A program made the position numbers and the translations under genes. A stretch of 64,000 nucleotides of DNA from Pseudosulfitobacter koreensis (lineage in GTDB: Bacteria > Pseudomonadota > Alphaproteobacteria > Rhodobacterales > Rhodobacteraceae): assembly GCF_024733015.1 (NCBI RefSeq), contig NZ_JANKJG010000003.1:186001-250000 (forward strand). The letters are read 5' to 3'. Of the stretch, positions 63,777 through 64,000 are shown one piece after another. The notes beneath the pieces were generated by a model. That model had not been told where the DNA came from. It saw only the letters and a program-made list of their open reading frames with translations, and did no database searches. Each line of letters opens with the position of its first letter. Positions within the stretch are counted from its first letter, which is position 1.

Positions 63777-64000
63777 ATGAATGCAGAAACCCCGATCCTG
63801 AAAGCCAAGGACGCCCCCGATCTGGGCAGCTTCGACTGGGCCGACCCCTTCCGGTTGTCGCAGCAGCTGACCGAAGACGAACGCATGATCCAGGACAGCG
63901 CTGCGGCCTATGCCCGCGAAAAGCTGGCCCCGCGCATCATCGACGCCTTCGCCCATGAGACATCCGACAAGTCGATCTTCGCCGAGATGGGCGACATGGG
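63777..64000 (+). CDS. gcdH: Glutaryl-CoA dehydrogenase, N-terminal part (cut by window end)
   Basis: The window ends after 74 codons. The protein starts MNAETPILKAKDAPD and continues FDWADPFRLSQQLTEDERM and AYAREKLAPRIIDAFAHE, the acyl-CoA dehydrogenase N-terminal domain in the form typical of glutaryl-CoA dehydrogenase. That enzyme converts glutaryl-CoA to crotonyl-CoA in lysine and tryptophan breakdown. AGAGG lies 6 bases before the ATG. The divergent LysR gene supports the call; the catalytic Glu lies beyond the window. Confidence 0.85.
   Translation, partial: MNAETPILKAKDAPDLGSFDWADPFRLSQQLTEDERMIQDSAAAYAREKLAPRIIDAFAHETSDKSIFAEMGDM

Overview
This is about 64 kb of a high-GC alphaproteobacterial chromosome, almost certainly from the Roseobacter group of the Rhodobacteraceae. 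The evidence is gene content: an hpsN-comD-comE sulfonate module, a DmdC-type acyl-CoA dehydrogenase, fatty-acid genes of roseobacter type, and the short dispersed intergenic repeat with a GGATATTTnnGGCCAAAAGAAA-like core typical of these genomes. I cannot name the genus. No phage, plasmid, insertion sequence, CRISPR array or integron was seen. Most of the window is ordinary chromosomal backbone, densely packed, with many 1-base TGATG and 4-base ATGA or GTGA gene overlaps.

Layout. 1-8.1 kb: the tail of an Lrp regulator, a Hint-domain protein, a 46-residue protein, the lgt-methyltransferase-pgeF operon, then ubiK, a YbjN protein, proC, a tRNA-binding protein, a D-2-hydroxyacid dehydrogenase and tdk. 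8.2-12 kb: a PA3286-like ketoacyl synthase and the sulfonate operon hpsN-comD-comE. 12-18.4 kb: an RND efflux pump with its adaptor, a fused membrane/spermidine synthase protein and a frame-disrupted gene. 18.6-28.1 kb: a BLUF photoreceptor, tRNA-Thr(CGU), carB, an atypical HAD protein, an alpha/beta hydrolase, glyA, nadK and csbD. 28.2-32.5 kb: prpE and maeB. 32.7-37.4 kb: a VOC-double-cupin protein followed by the pyrimidine nucleoside salvage genes cdd-deoA-deoB, then upp. 37.5-45.5 kb: a SPOR protein, a degenerate M48-like membrane protein, a DMT exporter, a sulfotransferase, an SLC13 transporter, a fatty acid desaturase and a small AT-richer membrane gene. 45.6-54 kb: a beta-oxidation block (fadJ, NTF2-like protein, fadA, GST, small RHH-like protein, acyl-CoA dehydrogenase and two MerR regulators), all on the minus strand. 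54.1-64 kb: two hotdog thioesterases with a MATE exporter, the DUF952-DUF1330-pyrD operon, a secreted 5'-nucleotidase, an MFS transporter, a YedK/HMCES protein, a cupredoxin-like secreted protein, and a LysR gene divergent from gcdH, which is cut by the window end.

Themes. Several blocks serve C3/sulfonate and acyl-CoA catabolism: hpsN-comDE, prpE, maeB, the fad block and gcdH. Pyrimidine metabolism is spread over carB, pyrD, tdk and the cdd-deoA-deoB-upp block.

The observations most worth following are: two sites matching GGAAC-N16-CGTT, the EcfG general-stress promoter consensus, in front of csbD and a HAD gene; that HAD protein having lost both catalytic aspartates; a paired TTGACGTTAA operator with a 20-base promoter spacer in front of the MerR/acyl-CoA dehydrogenase genes; and six copies of the roseobacter intergenic repeat, three of which sit against stop codons. 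I found no clearly new multi-gene system.
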